Part shown: piece by piece, positions 1-8,898 of the stretch | Position numbering within the stretch: position 1 is the stretch's first letter | Layout: each line of letters opens with the position of its first letter | Position numbers and translations under genes: made by a program | The notes under the pieces: model-generated | The model's input: only the letters and a program-made list of their open reading frames with translations | The model's database searches: none | Told to the model about the DNA's origin: nothing | Assembly: GCA_017940895.1 (NCBI GenBank) | Contig: JAGAXM010000006.1 | Span: forward strand, 62,001-126,000 | Reading direction: 5' to 3' | DNA length: 64,000 bases | From: Clostridiales bacterium | GTDB taxonomy: Bacteria > Bacillota > Clostridia > Saccharofermentanales > Saccharofermentanaceae

Positions 1-947
1 CTCTCGAGAAGACATTGTTCCGCACGCTGTACGGGCTGTCCCATTCATACACATCGGCACACACAGCGAACTCATCTTCCCTCGATAAGACGATCAAAGA
101 CGCACTTGAGAACACACCGAACATCTTCCCCGACACCGCTTTCGTAGCATGCCAGGGCATCGAAGGCGCATACTCGCAGATCGCCGCAGACAAACTTTTC
201 GCGAACGCGGACATCATGTATTTCAGAACCTTCGACGGCGTCTTCCACGCAGTTGAGGCGGGGCTTTGCAAGTACGGCGTGCTGCCCATCGAGAACTCTT
301 CTTACGGCTCGGTAACACAGGTGTATGACCTTATGAAGTCGCATAAGTTCCACATCGTCCGCGCGATGAAGCTGCAGATCTCGCACAGGCTTCTTGCCAA
401 GCCCGGCACGAAGCTTTCCGACATCAAGGAGGTCTATTCACACAGCCAGGCTATCGGTCAGTGCAGTAAGTTCCTCCGTGAGCACCAGGAGATAAAGGTC
501 AACATCGTCGCCAACACCGCAGTCGCGGCGCAGATGGTCGCGAACAGTGACAGAGACGACATCGCAGCCATCTCTTCCCCTGACTGCGCTTTGCTTTACG
601 GGCTTGATGTAATGAATGATAAGGTGCAGAACTCAGACCACAACTACACGAGATTCATCGTTATCTGCAAGGACCTCGAGATCTACCCCGGCGCCGACAA
701 GGCATCCATCATGATCTCCCTCGGGCACACACCGGGATCCCTGTCTGACCTGCTTGCGAGATTCTCCGCACTCGGACTTAATCTTACGAAACTCGAGTCA
801 CGCCCCATCGAAGGCAAAGACTTCGAGTTCATGTTCTACCTCGACGTGCAGGCATCGGTCTACTCGGAGGAATTCATTAATCTTCTGTGCCAGCTCGATT
901 CCGATCCGAATGCATTCACATTCTTAGGAAGTTACTCCGAGGCTTGA
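1..947 (+). CDS. pheA: Prephenate dehydratase, 3' part (P-protein)
   Basis: Converts prephenate to phenylpyruvate in phenylalanine biosynthesis, in the cytoplasm. The reading frame is open to the left edge, so the start lies outside the window; a chorismate mutase domain upstream is possible but not visible. The visible part has the dehydratase core beginning at TAFVACQGIEGAYSQ, the conserved YTRF substrate motif near nt 645, and a C-terminal ACT domain with the ESRP effector-binding motif (nt ~795-815), which in this family gives feedback inhibition by phenylalanine. The stop abuts the stop of the convergent glycosyltransferase gene (947/948), leaving no room for a separate terminator. Confidence 0.93.
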   Translation, partial: LEKTLFRTLYGLSHSYTSAHTANSSSLDKTIKDALENTPNIFPDTAFVACQGIEGAYSQIAADKLFANADIMYFRTFDGVFHAVEAGLCKYGVLPIENSSYGSVTQVYDLMKSHKFHIVRAMKLQISHRLLAKPGTKLSDIKEVYSHSQAIGQCSKFLREHQEIKVNIVANTAVAAQMVANSDRDDIAAISSPDCALLYGLDVMNDKVQNSDHNYTRFIVICKDLEIYPGADKASIMISLGHTPGSLSDLLARFSALGLNLTKLESRPIEGKDFEFMFYLDVQASVYSEEFINLLCQLDSDPNAFTFLGSYSEA

Positions 948-1742
948 TCAGCGGGGATTATACGCACCTCTTGCGTTACGGAACAGGATCTTCATAAGAT
1001 TGCTGTTGCCCTTAAAGAAACTGATCTTCGTCGGCGTCTTTCCTTTGGGCGGGTATTCTCTCGTTACGGGTATCTCACAGGCTTTCATGCCGATCTGGGT
1101 TGCCCTTACCGAGAGATATGCCAGAAGCTCATATGTCATGAAGATATCCCTTAAAGGCTGCACCCTGTCATCCTTCAGATAAGCGGCAGAATAGGCTCTG
1201 TAAGCATTGGTCGTATCGGTAAATCTCTGATGCGCCGTAAGCGAGATCACGGGAGCATGAATAAGCTTTACCGCGAGCAGACGGATAAGAGGCGTATTGA
1301 CCGCCTTGCCGCCTTTAATGAATCTCGATCCCTGAACAAGATCGTAACCTTCTTCGAGCTTCTCAATAAACTTTGGGACGTCTTCTATGCTGTCCTTGTT
1401 ATTGCCGTCTATTGTGATTATTCCCTTATAGCCGCGCTCAAGCGCCCACCATATTCCCATGCGAAGCTGTGCGCCCTGCTTGCCCTCGTCCTGCTTAACA
1501 AGAAGCGTGTTCACATCGAGACTCTTAAGAGTATTCTCATCGGTACACCCGTCGGTCGAGCCCCCGTCGCAGATAACGATATCGGCATGATCGGACACCC
1601 CGTGTTCCTTCGCACGTTTAAGTTCCTTATGTATCCTGTCTCCCTCGTTTATTATCGGGATCAGTACAACATAATCCCTGGTCCTGCCCATATACTCCGT
1701 GCACTCGAACTTCGGCACGCCACACTTTCTCTCTACAACCAT
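948..1742 (-). CDS. GT2 family glycosyltransferase
   Basis: 264 aa, soluble GT-A fold. The nucleotide-sugar motif reads DGGSTDG near residue 60, followed by TIDGNNKDS in place of the usual DxD region and an LVQGSRF segment typical of dolichyl/polyprenyl-phosphate mannosyltransferase-like GT2 enzymes. It has no C-terminal membrane helices. It is the last gene of the seven-gene minus-strand glycan operon and overlaps the upstream membrane-protein gene by 10 bp, suggesting translational coupling. Substrate is unknown. An in-frame ATG at codon 18, just before the Rossmann strand, is an alternative start. Confidence 0.85.
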   Translation of the reverse strand: MVVERKCGVPKFECTEYMGRTRDYVVLIPIINEGDRIHKELKRAKEHGVSDHADIVICDGGSTDGCTDENTLKSLDVNTLLVKQDEGKQGAQLRMGIWWALERGYKGIITIDGNNKDSIEDVPKFIEKLEEGYDLVQGSRFIKGGKAVNTPLIRLLAVKLIHAPVISLTAHQRFTDTTNAYRAYSAAYLKDDRVQPLRDIFMTYELLAYLSVRATQIGMKACEIPVTREYPPKGKTPTKISFFKGNSNLMKILFRNARGAYNPR

Positions 1743-3271
1743 GAACTGCGCGAAACCTCATAAGTACAAATACTACCTTCACATTCCTCAATCATACTCA
1801 ATTGTCCGGTAGTCAAATCTTCAACCAAAACACTTATAATCTCAGTTCCATCCTTGATTATATAAACAACTTGCTCTGTTCCTCTTTGATCAGCAATCAT
1901 CTCTGAACTCTCCAAAGTTTGATATTCATAGATGCCCCTGTCAAACAAAAGATCCATATAACCCCTGATATCCGAATCAGCAGCGTATACCGCATCGGGA
2001 TACTCTCTGGTTACATAATCAGCAATAATTGCATTGCTTTCGATGTAATCTTCTTCCCATATAAAGCTCGGATCTTTGGTATAAGACATAAAATTCATCA
2101 CAGAACACAATGCAATTGCAGCTATAACAACAACTGATATATAAACTGATTTATATGCCTCCATGATATTCTTAGCGACTTCACAAAGCAGAATAATCAG
2201 AATAAATGCCGCCTTCATTCTGTCATAAGAATATTGTACTGAATGCTGTAACATGATCATATTTTCAATAATCGGGAAAGCACACACAAATAACAGAACT
2301 AAATTATTAATTCTAATGCTGCCTGCCTTTACAATATTCCATATGATCAATCCCAACAAGGCAATTACCGTGTACTTAAAAGAATCATAATAACCGCCTA
2401 TCAACTGTGAAACCGATACCGGACCTACAGAATCTCTCACGCCATATCTCAACAACAATGTACCTAAGAATGCGTCTTGATCAATTCGCATAAAGAAGTG
2501 TGCAAAATATAAAACTAACGCTGATATTGTTAATGCACCTATTATAGTCACCCGCTTAACGGCAGTAATACGGGATAATTTCCAGTTAATGATAATCTCT
2601 GACAAAGCAAATCCCACATTTGCAACAAAACCGGTCCACTCAATATATGGGTTGATTAAAGCAAGAACATAAAACAGCCATCTGTAATTCTTTTTCCCGT
2701 TTATCGAACACTGATAGTATGCATATATCTGCAATAGCAAAGTAACCTGCATAACAGATTGGTTCCAATAAACCATACCCATACCGTGCAACAATTCCGG
2801 CAAAAACAAATAAGACAATACTCCAACCGCAACCAGGAAATACCTGTACTGATTCTTTTCATATACCGACAGCAACAGTAACGCCAGTATTATCGCTGAA
2901 ACTCCAAACAATATGTTATTGAACAGATACAAACTTGCCGATGAAACGTTCAAGCCAAATATTTTACAAAATAACCACGGTGCAAAAAAACCGGCAGGGG
3001 AAAACGAAATATAGTAATAATTACCGACATCATCAGCAATAGCCATTCCCCATGGGATTCCTTTATTCTGCTCCCCTCCCATCGTTACCAAAGGTAAGAA
3101 GAGATGTTGAGATGCAGGTGTCTCATCATAACACTTCGTAGTTAAAAGAACATGCCACGTTGCATCTGAATCCTTAAAATCTATATTGCCGGTTCTATAT
3201 CTGAACAGAGCAGAACCAAAAACAAGAAGAATGATAAACAATAGAATGAAAAGTGACTTTACGTATTTCAT
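1733..3271 (-). CDS. Polytopic membrane protein, GT-C-like
   Basis: 512 aa with an N-terminal membrane anchor, about ten further hydrophobic segments and a soluble C-terminal tail of roughly 100 residues. A KDSDATWH segment sits in the first extracytoplasmic loop; acidic residues there are typical of GT-C transferases that use polyprenyl-phosphate sugars. That assignment is inference from topology and context. The gene is clearly more AT-rich than its neighbours, with many AAT, ATA and TTA codons, which could reflect transfer. It overlaps the downstream GT2 gene by 10 bp and the upstream TIM-barrel gene by 4 bp, so it belongs to the same transcript. Confidence 0.7.
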   Translation of the reverse strand: MKYVKSLFILLFIILLVFGSALFRYRTGNIDFKDSDATWHVLLTTKCYDETPASQHLFLPLVTMGGEQNKGIPWGMAIADDVGNYYYISFSPAGFFAPWLFCKIFGLNVSSASLYLFNNILFGVSAIILALLLLSVYEKNQYRYFLVAVGVLSYLFLPELLHGMGMVYWNQSVMQVTLLLQIYAYYQCSINGKKNYRWLFYVLALINPYIEWTGFVANVGFALSEIIINWKLSRITAVKRVTIIGALTISALVLYFAHFFMRIDQDAFLGTLLLRYGVRDSVGPVSVSQLIGGYYDSFKYTVIALLGLIIWNIVKAGSIRINNLVLLFVCAFPIIENMIMLQHSVQYSYDRMKAAFILIILLCEVAKNIMEAYKSVYISVVVIAAIALCSVMNFMSYTKDPSFIWEEDYIESNAIIADYVTREYPDAVYAADSDIRGYMDLLFDRGIYEYQTLESSEMIADQRGTEQVVYIIKDGTEIISVLVEDLTTGQLSMIEECEGSICTYEVSRSSWL

Positions 3272-4041
3272 CCGAACACGTCTCCGACATACTCTATCAT
3301 TGATGCAATAACGGACATATCATCTATTGTCGCGACTTCGATGGAAACATATCTGTCGTAGCCTGATGCCCTTAACAGATCAGACAACTCATTATGCAGA
3401 TCTCTTTTACACACCGGCTTCATATAAGGCTCGCTTACATGAACATGATTGATAAGATGCGTTCTGCCCTTAAGCATATCGACACTCTCGCCGTTCTCGA
3501 TCATCGTTCCGACATCAAGATTCAGAAGGAACCCCTTGGAACCGACACGAGATATAAGATCGAAAGCATCTTCCGTGCGGTTTATAAAGTTCGTGTTATA
3601 GATCGGCGGATTAGCCTCCATGGCAATGACCGTATCATGCTCATAAGCATAATCCCCGAGCTCACGGAAGAATGCGACAGCATCATCAACAGTCTTGTCT
3701 TCGGGTATCGAACGGCAGCGCGGACAGCCGAACACGAGATTACGGCAGCCGATCTTCTGCGCGAAAAGGATTGCTTTCTTCGTATAGGAAATAAGCATGT
3801 CCCTGTCAGCATCTTCGAATATATTTCCGCTGATCCCGTACCAAATCGACTGCATAGAAGGCACTTCAAACTCTAACTTCTCAGCCCACGTTCCCGCCTT
3901 TTCGAGCTGATCGTAAGGATCCTTGCCGAAGACGCGTGTAGGTGCTATCTCAAGTCCCTTAAACCCGTTTGCTCTCATCAGATCATAAACGGCGGCATCA
4001 TTCTTCTCTTCCCATCCTATGTTGGAGATCGATAACTTCAT
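3268..4041 (-). CDS. Sugar phosphate isomerase/epimerase-like TIM barrel
   Basis: 257 aa, AP-endonuclease-2/xylose-isomerase-like fold. It starts MKLSISNIGW, has conserved acidic and His positions (EANPP, LNLDVGTMIE, HVHVSEPY, SIEVATID) spaced as metal ligands in IolE/hydroxypyruvate-isomerase-type barrels. It probably isomerises or epimerises a sugar or sugar acid in the cytoplasm; the substrate cannot be read. ATGA-type overlaps on both sides place it in the glycan operon, so a role in making an unusual sugar precursor is the natural inference. Confidence 0.8.
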   Translation of the reverse strand: MKLSISNIGWEEKNDAAVYDLMRANGFKGLEIAPTRVFGKDPYDQLEKAGTWAEKLEFEVPSMQSIWYGISGNIFEDADRDMLISYTKKAILFAQKIGCRNLVFGCPRCRSIPEDKTVDDAVAFFRELGDYAYEHDTVIAMEANPPIYNTNFINRTEDAFDLISRVGSKGFLLNLDVGTMIENGESVDMLKGRTHLINHVHVSEPYMKPVCKRDLHNELSDLLRASGYDRYVSIEVATIDDMSVIASMIEYVGDVFG

Positions 4042-4967
4042 GACTTACCTCCGTAAGATTCGACGAACTTTTTTATGTCACCCAGAACCTCTGCCTTGCT
4101 TCTGATATAACCGTCCCTGCCTCCGAACAGAGAAGCATAAAGCGTCCTGTAATCGTAATCGGCAGGAGTGCCATTAAGCTCGTTAACAAAGGGGATTCCT
4201 CTAAGATACTCATAAACTTCAGCTGCAGATACGGGTTCCGTCGCAGGATGCCACAGTGTAAGTCCCGCCTCAAGCGCGGTCTGAATATCACTCCAAAGTC
4301 TGCTTAAGTCATAGAACTGATATATGCTTCTGCTGTCGGTAAAGTTGAGTGCCGAGAATCCCAATGCAAAGAATCTTTCCTTGAGCATATCCCGGTCGGA
4401 CTCGCTGACGTTAACCTTGTAGAATCCGTTGTCCTGCAATTCATAATAATCATTAAGACGCGGATCGGAATCGGCCAGTTCGTTGAACTTATCCGCCTTA
4501 AGCATAAACGGGATAACATTGATGTAATCGTAGATAAAATTCTTCTTTATGTTCTTACCGAACAGTCCCGGCAGTCTTATTATCAGGGCATCAGGATAAC
4601 GCTCTCTTACTTTGCACTCGAGTACATAACGGTCATATCCGTATGGATGAAGTCCGTCCGTATCTATAACGGTATTCTCATCTGCACCGCGGGGATTTTT
4701 AAACACGTCTATCGTCGAGATAAGGACCAGCTTACGTGCTCCGATCTTTTTTATATTCTCATAGGCTTCATCGATCAGTGCCATATCCTTCTCGGGAGCA
4801 TTATTCGCAAGATATTTTTCTGCACGAAGTCCGGCATAGATAAGAAGATCCGGATTCATTCCGAATGCTTCTTCTATATTCCGGGAATTATAAACAGCAT
4901 CGAAGTTTCCCGCTTCGTATATATTGCTTCCGACAAATCCCGTGTATCCTACCAGAGCGTTCATCAT
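4038..4967 (-). CDS. NAD-dependent epimerase/dehydratase-like protein
   Basis: 309 aa extended short-chain dehydrogenase/reductase. The N-terminal dinucleotide-binding motif GYTGFVGSN follows the first strand. STIDVF supplies the Ser/Thr position and YGYDRYVLE resembles the YxxxK region, but the usual Lys is not obvious: the segment reads YDRYVLECK. The C-terminal half (residues ~170-309) is less typical. It overlaps the TIM-barrel gene by 4 bp. Likely a nucleotide-sugar modifying enzyme for the glycan built by this operon. The altered catalytic region makes a non-canonical reaction or a binding role possible. Confidence 0.75.
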   Translation of the reverse strand: MMNALVGYTGFVGSNIYEAGNFDAVYNSRNIEEAFGMNPDLLIYAGLRAEKYLANNAPEKDMALIDEAYENIKKIGARKLVLISTIDVFKNPRGADENTVIDTDGLHPYGYDRYVLECKVRERYPDALIIRLPGLFGKNIKKNFIYDYINVIPFMLKADKFNELADSDPRLNDYYELQDNGFYKVNVSESDRDMLKERFFALGFSALNFTDSRSIYQFYDLSRLWSDIQTALEAGLTLWHPATEPVSAAEVYEYLRGIPFVNELNGTPADYDYRTLYASLFGGRDGYIRSKAEVLGDIKKFVESYGGKS

Positions 4968-4975
4968 AACCCCTT

Positions 4976-5914
4976 TTACTTTGTAAGCTTCTCTATGCTT
5001 TCGAAGCTGTAATGCTCCCTCTTAAATACCATATCCACAATGATCTGCAGATACTTTACTATCACCGTCAGTATCGCAAACAATCCGAAGAATCCGAACG
5101 ACAGGAACAGTGCCGTAGTCGTCCAACCTTCAATAGGATTACCGATGAGGTAGACAACGAGTGTATAGACTATCATGAACATCGATATCAGCATCATCGC
5201 AGAAGTCATTACAAAAGATATCCTGTATCCGAAGTCGGTAAACAGTATCAGTGTATCAACGGCAAGACTTCTTCTGTATCTGTTCTCATTAGGATCGGTC
5301 GTTCCTTTGACTGCGGTCTTTACCTCATACTTGAGATTAGCCGTCTTCAGACCGCTTCCCGCATACATAGCCTTACGGTAAGGCACGGTCTTGTTCATGG
5401 AATTTATGCGGTTAATGACACGTCTGCTCAATACTCTGAAGCTTTCCGTAGACATGTTGTATTTAAGCGACGTGAACCTGTCAAAGACCTTATAGAATAA
5501 TCGGGAAGAGAACTTCTCCCTGCGGTCCGGAGAAGCACTGACGATATCGTAACCCGTAAGAGAGTGACGGTATATCTTCATGATCATCTCAGGATCAAAA
5601 TCAAGATCGGTATTATCAAACTCGAATACAAAATCGCCTATGGCAAGATCCATTCCGGCATCCATCGACAGCTCGAGTCCGTGGAAGTAACTCATATTAA
5701 CAACAGTAATACTCGTCGTTGTGATACCGGCGCTTAACTTCTTAACGACAGCAACACTGTCATCCTCGGAACTGTCATTTACACATATGATCTCAGAGTG
5801 TTCGAAGTTATTCTCGAAGGTCGCGATGACCGCTTTCAAAAATCCTTCCACCCTTGCCGCCGCGTTATGAACATACACGACCGCAGATACAAAATTCTTC
5901 TCCTTATCAGCCAT
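4976..5914 (-). CDS. GT2 glycosyltransferase with two C-terminal TM helices
   Basis: 312 aa from the ATG at 5914, chosen over an upstream in-frame ATG because GAGG lies just before it and it overlaps the preceding stop by 8 bp. N-terminal GT-A domain with the CVNDSSEDDS motif and a DxD-type NTDLDFD; two hydrophobic helices near residues 225-290 resemble the C-terminal membrane segment of ArnC/GtrB-type polyprenyl-phosphate glycosyltransferases. These enzymes load a sugar on undecaprenyl phosphate for flipping by GtrA-like proteins; a gtrA-like gene is at 23029-23445. Donor sugar unknown. Confidence 0.83.
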   Translation of the reverse strand: MADKEKNFVSAVVYVHNAAARVEGFLKAVIATFENNFEHSEIICVNDSSEDDSVAVVKKLSAGITTTSITVVNMSYFHGLELSMDAGMDLAIGDFVFEFDNTDLDFDPEMIMKIYRHSLTGYDIVSASPDRREKFSSRLFYKVFDRFTSLKYNMSTESFRVLSRRVINRINSMNKTVPYRKAMYAGSGLKTANLKYEVKTAVKGTTDPNENRYRRSLAVDTLILFTDFGYRISFVMTSAMMLISMFMIVYTLVVYLIGNPIEGWTTTALFLSFGFFGLFAILTVIVKYLQIIVDMVFKREHYSFESIEKLTK

Positions 5915-7037
5915 CGTCCAACACCTCATCCAAATCATATACTGTATTGATCTTACCTGAGAGAACTCCTACAAAAGTCGGTCCCTCCGAATACTTTCTG
6001 ATAACCGTCGGTCTCGAATCATCGATCTCCGAACTCATAAGAATGGGCTTCATCGAGAACAGTGATTGTTTATATTCGAATCCGTAATCATCGAGCATAT
6101 ACTTACGCGCAAGATTCGCCATATAAGGGAAAGCCGTCTTGGGGCGTGCGGGACAGTCGTTGCAATTACCTAAGAGCGAAGCGGAACAGTATCCGCCGCT
6201 TTTCTCCTGACATGCGAACGAAGGCACATCATCATAACTTACGGTATGCGGAGTAAACGTAACCGATGTAAGTGAATGAAGTCCCGTCTTGCCGAAAGGC
6301 ATTATCGAGAAGAACGGTCCGTCCATGACAGTAAAGCCGATCCCCTTAAGCTTATCGTTAACGTCACACAGAATTATCTCGCACAGCTCATACTTTATCT
6401 TAAACTTCTCGAACCCCGCCATATCCAGGATCTGATTGGTTCCCGCATAAGTCGCATTAAGGACAAACGAACTCTCGTACGATCCTCTGTCACCCGCATT
6501 GATGATATATGAATCTGAAGTCTTCTCTATGCTTTCGATCTTTATCCCGTATTCGATCTTTACCGCGTCACCGAACTTCTTTATCTCATCAACAAAGTAG
6601 TCCTTGAGCATCATGGCATCATAAGTATACTCACGGGTTCTGAACACGCCGTCGCACATGCCGTCGCGAAAATATGTCGAAGGATAAAGCTCCTCACAGG
6701 GTATGCCTGCCGCCTTACAGAAAGCCTTAAACTGCTCTCCGCTCGACCAGGAATACATACTTGATGTCGCATAGATCTGATCGAATTCCCTGTTGATACA
6801 AAAGGCGTAATCTTTGTTAAAGCGCTCGAAATATCCTGCCGACTTAACCGCAGTAGAGATAGAACGGGGATAATGATACCCCTGATGAACTCTTGCCTGA
6901 TTAATATAAGTAGCACGCGAGAACGGTTTATCGTCACATTCCAGAACCGTTACCTTCTGACCTTTACGGGCACAGTACAACGCTGAATACAGACCATATA
7001 ATCCGGAACCGATGATTAACTTATCAGATCTTTCCAT
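5907..7037 (-). CDS. FAD-dependent oxidoreductase (DAO-like)
   Basis: 376 aa. N-terminal FAD-binding motif IIGSGLYGLYSALYCA, then ECDD at the end of the second strand of the Rossmann fold and a GYHYPRS segment. A four-Cys cluster (CQEKSGGYCSASLLGNCNDC) near residue 275-295 could bind a metal or iron-sulfur cluster, or may be unrelated. The gene lies inside a glycosyltransferase operon and overlaps the next gene by 8 bp, so an oxidation of a sugar or nucleotide-sugar is more likely than an amino-acid oxidase role. That is inference; no substrate signature is visible. Confidence 0.75.
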   Translation of the reverse strand: MERSDKLIIGSGLYGLYSALYCARKGQKVTVLECDDKPFSRATYINQARVHQGYHYPRSISTAVKSAGYFERFNKDYAFCINREFDQIYATSSMYSWSSGEQFKAFCKAAGIPCEELYPSTYFRDGMCDGVFRTREYTYDAMMLKDYFVDEIKKFGDAVKIEYGIKIESIEKTSDSYIINAGDRGSYESSFVLNATYAGTNQILDMAGFEKFKIKYELCEIILCDVNDKLKGIGFTVMDGPFFSIMPFGKTGLHSLTSVTFTPHTVSYDDVPSFACQEKSGGYCSASLLGNCNDCPARPKTAFPYMANLARKYMLDDYGFEYKQSLFSMKPILMSSEIDDSRPTVIRKYSEGPTFVGVLSGKINTVYDLDEVLDDG

Positions 7038-7056
7038 AACTGTATTCCCGCTGCTG

Positions 7057-7767
7057 TTATCTCAAATCAGATCTGCCTTTGATCCTTATTCCGATCAAAC
7101 GGAACATCGTCTTTATATAACTTATGATGAACGGAATAAGTCTGCGCTTAGACTCCCCTGCAAGCCTCTTATTGAACGTGATCGGGATCTCACCGACCTT
7201 GAAGTCCTTTCCTATCTTAAGCTTCATGAGAAGCAGAACTTCCTCGAGAACATCGTAATTGACAGAAGTAAGTGTTATCTCGCGCAATACATCGGCGCGG
7301 TATATTCTGAAGTTGGTGGAAAGGTCCTTCGCCTTAACGCCCGTTACGATGCGGAATACGCCGTTTAAGATATGAGACATGATCCTTGAAGTAACCGCGT
7401 CCTCGGTCTTTCCGCCCTTTGTATAACGCGAGCCGATGACTACGTCGTAACCCGTGATGAACTTGTTATAGATATCGGGAATATAGATAGGATTATGAGA
7501 TCCGTCGCTGTCTAATACGAGCATCTTATCGCCCTTCATGACAGAGATTCCCTTGCGGTATGCGCCGCCGAAGCCGGGCTCTTCCTGGTTGACATAACGT
7601 GCACCGTACTGCTGACATACAGCCTCGGTATTATCCGTAGGCTTGTCTGTATCGACTACGATCATCTCGTACTCTTCATTAAGAGTATCCATCTGCTCTA
7701 TAAGTCTCGGAAAGAGCAGCTTCAGGCTCTCTTCTTCTCTGTATGCCAACAAAACTACACTGATCAT
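7057..7767 (-). CDS. Polyprenyl-phosphate mannose/glucose synthase-like GT2
   Basis: 236 aa from ATG 7767, which has GGAG 9 nt upstream; the longer in-frame reading overlaps the end of the fructosidase gene and lacks a ribosome site. Soluble DPM1-type enzyme: VVLLAYREEESL, then LVLDSDGSHNP (DxD region), VVIGSRYTKGG and GESK near the C-terminus. It would transfer a hexose from GDP/UDP-sugar to a polyprenyl phosphate on the cytoplasmic face. It is the first gene of the operon running down to 948 and sits directly behind a candidate promoter. Confidence 0.88.
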   Translation of the reverse strand: MISVVLLAYREEESLKLLFPRLIEQMDTLNEEYEMIVVDTDKPTDNTEAVCQQYGARYVNQEEPGFGGAYRKGISVMKGDKMLVLDSDGSHNPIYIPDIYNKFITGYDVVIGSRYTKGGKTEDAVTSRIMSHILNGVFRIVTGVKAKDLSTNFRIYRADVLREITLTSVNYDVLEEVLLLMKLKIGKDFKVGEIPITFNKRLAGESKRRLIPFIISYIKTMFRLIGIRIKGRSDLR

Positions 7768-7783
7768 AATTATCTCCGCACCT

Positions 7784-7789
7784 ATTCTA
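7784..7789 (-). promoter_or_regulatory. Extended -10 promoter of the glycan operon
   Basis: On the minus strand TAGAAT is preceded by TGC (an extended -10). The predicted start point is about 7 nt downstream, giving a short leader that carries the GGAG ribosome site of the gene starting at 7767. No convincing -35 hexamer. It overlaps the stop codon of the upstream fructosidase gene. Confidence 0.5.
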
Positions 7790-8893
7790 GCATATATATA
7801 CGGTGATATTCTCGACTCCGCCGTTAATAAAAAGCTCGACGCTTCCGACATCTTCCAAAGTGAGTACGGAAGGCTCATGCGCGAAAGGTCTCTCGAGCAC
7901 CGTGCGGTCATTGAACTTCACGCGCAGCTGTCCGTGCTCGTAAACCACGAACGAAGACTCCTTCTTAAGAAGATGCATGCCCTCGGTTATGGGAAGCATC
8001 GTAAGTCTGCCCGCCTTGTCGAACCCCATTTCGCGCGGGAAAGTGAAAGCTCCCACCTGAAGCTGACCCTTGTCCACGCGGCGGTTCCAGTTATACATCC
8101 ACGCGATGTTGATCATGCGTCCGTCCGGCGCCTCGAGTATCTGCGGCGCGTAGAAATCAGGACCCGTCTCCACCGTAAAGTACGGCCAGGAATCAGGCTG
8201 CCCGTCAGGAACATCCGGGGTGAAATTAACTCCGTCGAAATCCCCCACGGCGAAGATAACTCTGTGCGGCATCGCCTTTATTGACGAGAACATAAGCACC
8301 CACTTATCTTCAAGCGGGAACAGGTTTGGACACTCGATGACGTTGCCGAATCTGCCGTCAGTAAGAAGCTCGCCCAAGTACTCCCAGTGAATAAGATCCG
8401 CTGAGCGGTAAAGAAGGATCGAACCCGTGTTGTGAATGCCCGCTCCCACTACCATACGGTACTCGCCGTTATAGGCAAATACCTTCGGGTCACGGAAGTC
8501 CCTGTTGGACCCTAAGGGGCACACGGGGATTATCGGGTTGCCCCCGTATTTCGTGAAGGTAAGACCGTCGTCGGTGAAGGCAAGAGACTGTGTCTGCTCC
8601 CCTTCTTCCGAGACGGACGTATAGAAAAGATACAGCCTTCCGTCCTTCTCTATCGCAGAGCCTGAGAAGCATCCGCCGTTAGTGCCGTTGTCGTAAGGCA
8701 TGTCGGGGTAAAGAGCGATCGGGAGCTCCTCCCAGCTTATAAGATCATCGGAGACGCAGTGTCCCCAATGCATCTGCCCCCACCTCGGAGCGTGCGGATA
8801 ATGCTGGAAGAAAGCGTGAAAACGACCCCGATAGAACACAAGTCCATTGGGGTCGTTCATCCAACCTGATTTATTCTTAAAATGATACTTCAA
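7787..8893 (-). CDS. GH32 beta-fructofuranosidase / sucrose-6-P hydrolase
   Basis: 368 aa glycoside hydrolase family 32. The three signature blocks are present: WMNDPNG with the nucleophile Asp14, FRDP with the transition-state stabiliser Asp135, and ECPN with the acid/base Glu187. No signal peptide, so it should act in the cytoplasm on sucrose, sucrose-6-phosphate or a short fructan. The C-terminal beta-sandwich is short (family members are commonly 450-500 aa) but ends with the expected VELFINGG strand. The start is TTG, 5 nt after the serA stop, with no ribosome site, so it probably depends on translational coupling with serA. Confidence 0.9.
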   Translation of the reverse strand: MKYHFKNKSGWMNDPNGLVFYRGRFHAFFQHYPHAPRWGQMHWGHCVSDDLISWEELPIALYPDMPYDNGTNGGCFSGSAIEKDGRLYLFYTSVSEEGEQTQSLAFTDDGLTFTKYGGNPIIPVCPLGSNRDFRDPKVFAYNGEYRMVVGAGIHNTGSILLYRSADLIHWEYLGELLTDGRFGNVIECPNLFPLEDKWVLMFSSIKAMPHRVIFAVGDFDGVNFTPDVPDGQPDSWPYFTVETGPDFYAPQILEAPDGRMINIAWMYNWNRRVDKGQLQVGAFTFPREMGFDKAGRLTMLPITEGMHLLKKESSFVVYEHGQLRVKFNDRTVLERPFAHEPSVLTLEDVGSVELFINGGVENITVYIC

Positions 8894-8898
8894 CTGGA

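Noticed and set aside
1230..1763. A long plus-strand frame opposite the GT2 gene
   Set aside because: Basic, unstructured translation that mirrors the minus-strand gene; no family features.
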